Positions 63,515 to 64,000 of a stretch of 64,000 nucleotides of DNA are shown here, piece after piece. The first letter of the stretch is position 1. The number at the start of each line of letters is the position of its first letter. This DNA comes from Pedobacter fastidiosus (GTDB lineage Bacteria; Bacteroidota; Bacteroidia; Sphingobacteriales; Sphingobacteriaceae). The translations under genes were made by a program, and so were the position numbers. Below the pieces are notes generated by a model. The model worked only from the letters and a program-made list of their open reading frames with translations. It did no database searches and was not told where the DNA came from. The stretch spans positions 203,119-267,118 of the forward strand of contig NZ_JACRYL010000003.1 of NCBI RefSeq assembly GCF_014306625.1. The letters are read 5' to 3'.

Positions 63515-64000
63515 TTAGTATTGATCAATAACAGCGCAAAGATCATTATATACTGTACTTATTTCGCCAATTCCATTTACTTTGTTCAATTTACCCTGTG
63601 CCTCGTAGTATGGCAGAACATGGATCGTTTTATCAAAATATTCTGAAATACGTTTTTTCAACTTTTCAGCATCATCATCTGGTCTACCACTAACTTTATG
63701 GCGCTCAGCGATGCGTTTTGTTAACTCTTCCTGATCCACATCTAAAGCAATAACACCAGCAATTTTACTGCCTTTACGCTCTAAAAATAAATCAAGTTCT
63801 TCTGCTTGAGGAACTGTACGCGGAAAACCATCAAACACAAATCCTTTTGCTTCAGGGTTTTTATCTACCTCTTCTTCAAGCATGGCAATTGTAATTGCAT
63901 CAGGCACTAATTCGCCTTCGGCTAACAATTGACTAACTTTTTTTCCTAATTCGGTTTCGCCCTTTACGTGTGCTCTAAAAAGATCGCCTGTTGAAACGTG
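63515..64000 (-). CDS. adk: Adenylate kinase, partial (5' end beyond the window)
   Basis: Adenylate kinase balances AMP, ADP and ATP. The visible 161 residues run from HVSTGDLFRAHVKGETELGK at the window edge to the stop codon. They include the AMP-binding FVFDGFPRTVPQAEEL and VSGRPDDDAEKLKKRI with the lid arginines. The N-terminal P-loop (about 30 residues) lies outside. The lid region is short and lacks zinc-binding cysteines. The open frame continues without a stop to position 64000, so a start inside the window would be false. Confidence 0.95.
   Translation of the reverse strand, partial: HVSTGDLFRAHVKGETELGKKVSQLLAEGELVPDAITIAMLEEEVDKNPEAKGFVFDGFPRTVPQAEELDLFLERKGSKIAGVIALDVDQEELTKRIAERHKVSGRPDDDAEKLKKRISEYFDKTIHVLPYYEAQGKLNKVNGIGEISTVYNDLCAVIDQY

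Noticed and set aside
63515-63928. A complete short adenylate kinase starting at 63928
   Set aside because: The frame continues with conserved sequence (HVSTGDLFRA) to the window edge, so the gene is merely cut off.

Overview
This window looks like chromosomal DNA of a Bacteroidota bacterium, most likely family Sphingobacteriaceae and close to Pedobacter. That placement is inferred from gene content. The window has a SusC/SusD pair, another TonB-dependent receptor, GH92 and GH97 glycosidases, several Bacteroidota-typical families (DUF4293, DUF5683, DUF2911), a bacillithiol gene (bshC), a few TAnnTTTG-like -7 boxes and AT-rich gaps. No rRNA, tRNA, transposase, phage gene or CRISPR array was seen.

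Layout from left to right. Positions 1-756 are a tandem repeat array that runs off the left edge. Positions 760-4027 hold a dicarboxylate/aspartate transporter beside a coupled isoaspartyl peptidase-cyanophycinase pair. Positions 4085-10976 hold an ABC exporter, truA, a DUF4293 protein, an orphan N-terminal domain of an RluA-type pseudouridine synthase, a DEAD-box helicase with a Gly/Arg-rich tail, and a secreted protein of unknown function. Positions 11074-23465 hold a TonB receptor, bshC, an Ldh-type dehydrogenase, and susD-susC with a ROK regulator just upstream. Positions 23602-28053 are a housekeeping cluster read parA-parB-DUF5683-dapB-lepB. Positions 28234-34819 hold a flavin reductase, a small TroA-like protein, an oligopeptide-binding lipoprotein, a decayed SusC/S9-peptidase chimera, an orphan 7TM histidine kinase and a 63-residue orphan protein. 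Positions 34903-42961 hold GH92-GDPD, then an operon of PIG-L deacetylase, a 34-residue membrane peptide, a sodium:solute symporter and a DUF2911 protein.

Positions 43118-55626 are the most interesting part. They hold a ParE-type toxin-antitoxin pair, a sigma-54-dependent response regulator, a winged-helix Fic protein, and a complete kdp potassium-pump locus: a 26-residue peptide, kdpF, kdpA, kdpB, kdpC, a beta-barrel protein, a KdpD-type sensor without kinase, and a separate histidine kinase. The classical KdpD is thus split in two, and the likely output protein is an NtrC-type activator instead of an OmpR-type KdpE. The Fic gene lies between that activator and the pump, and is preceded by six copies of a 10-bp motif, four of them spaced exactly 22 bp apart.

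Positions 55842-64000 hold a thioesterase, GH97, DUF2130 protein, OsmC, YtxH, YdcF, obgE and the 3' part of adk. Many gaps carry palindromic intergenic repeats of at least eight types. Three of the junctions inside the kdp locus contain them. Small genes missed by size cut-offs were found at 40383-40487, 46509-46589 and 46594-46671.
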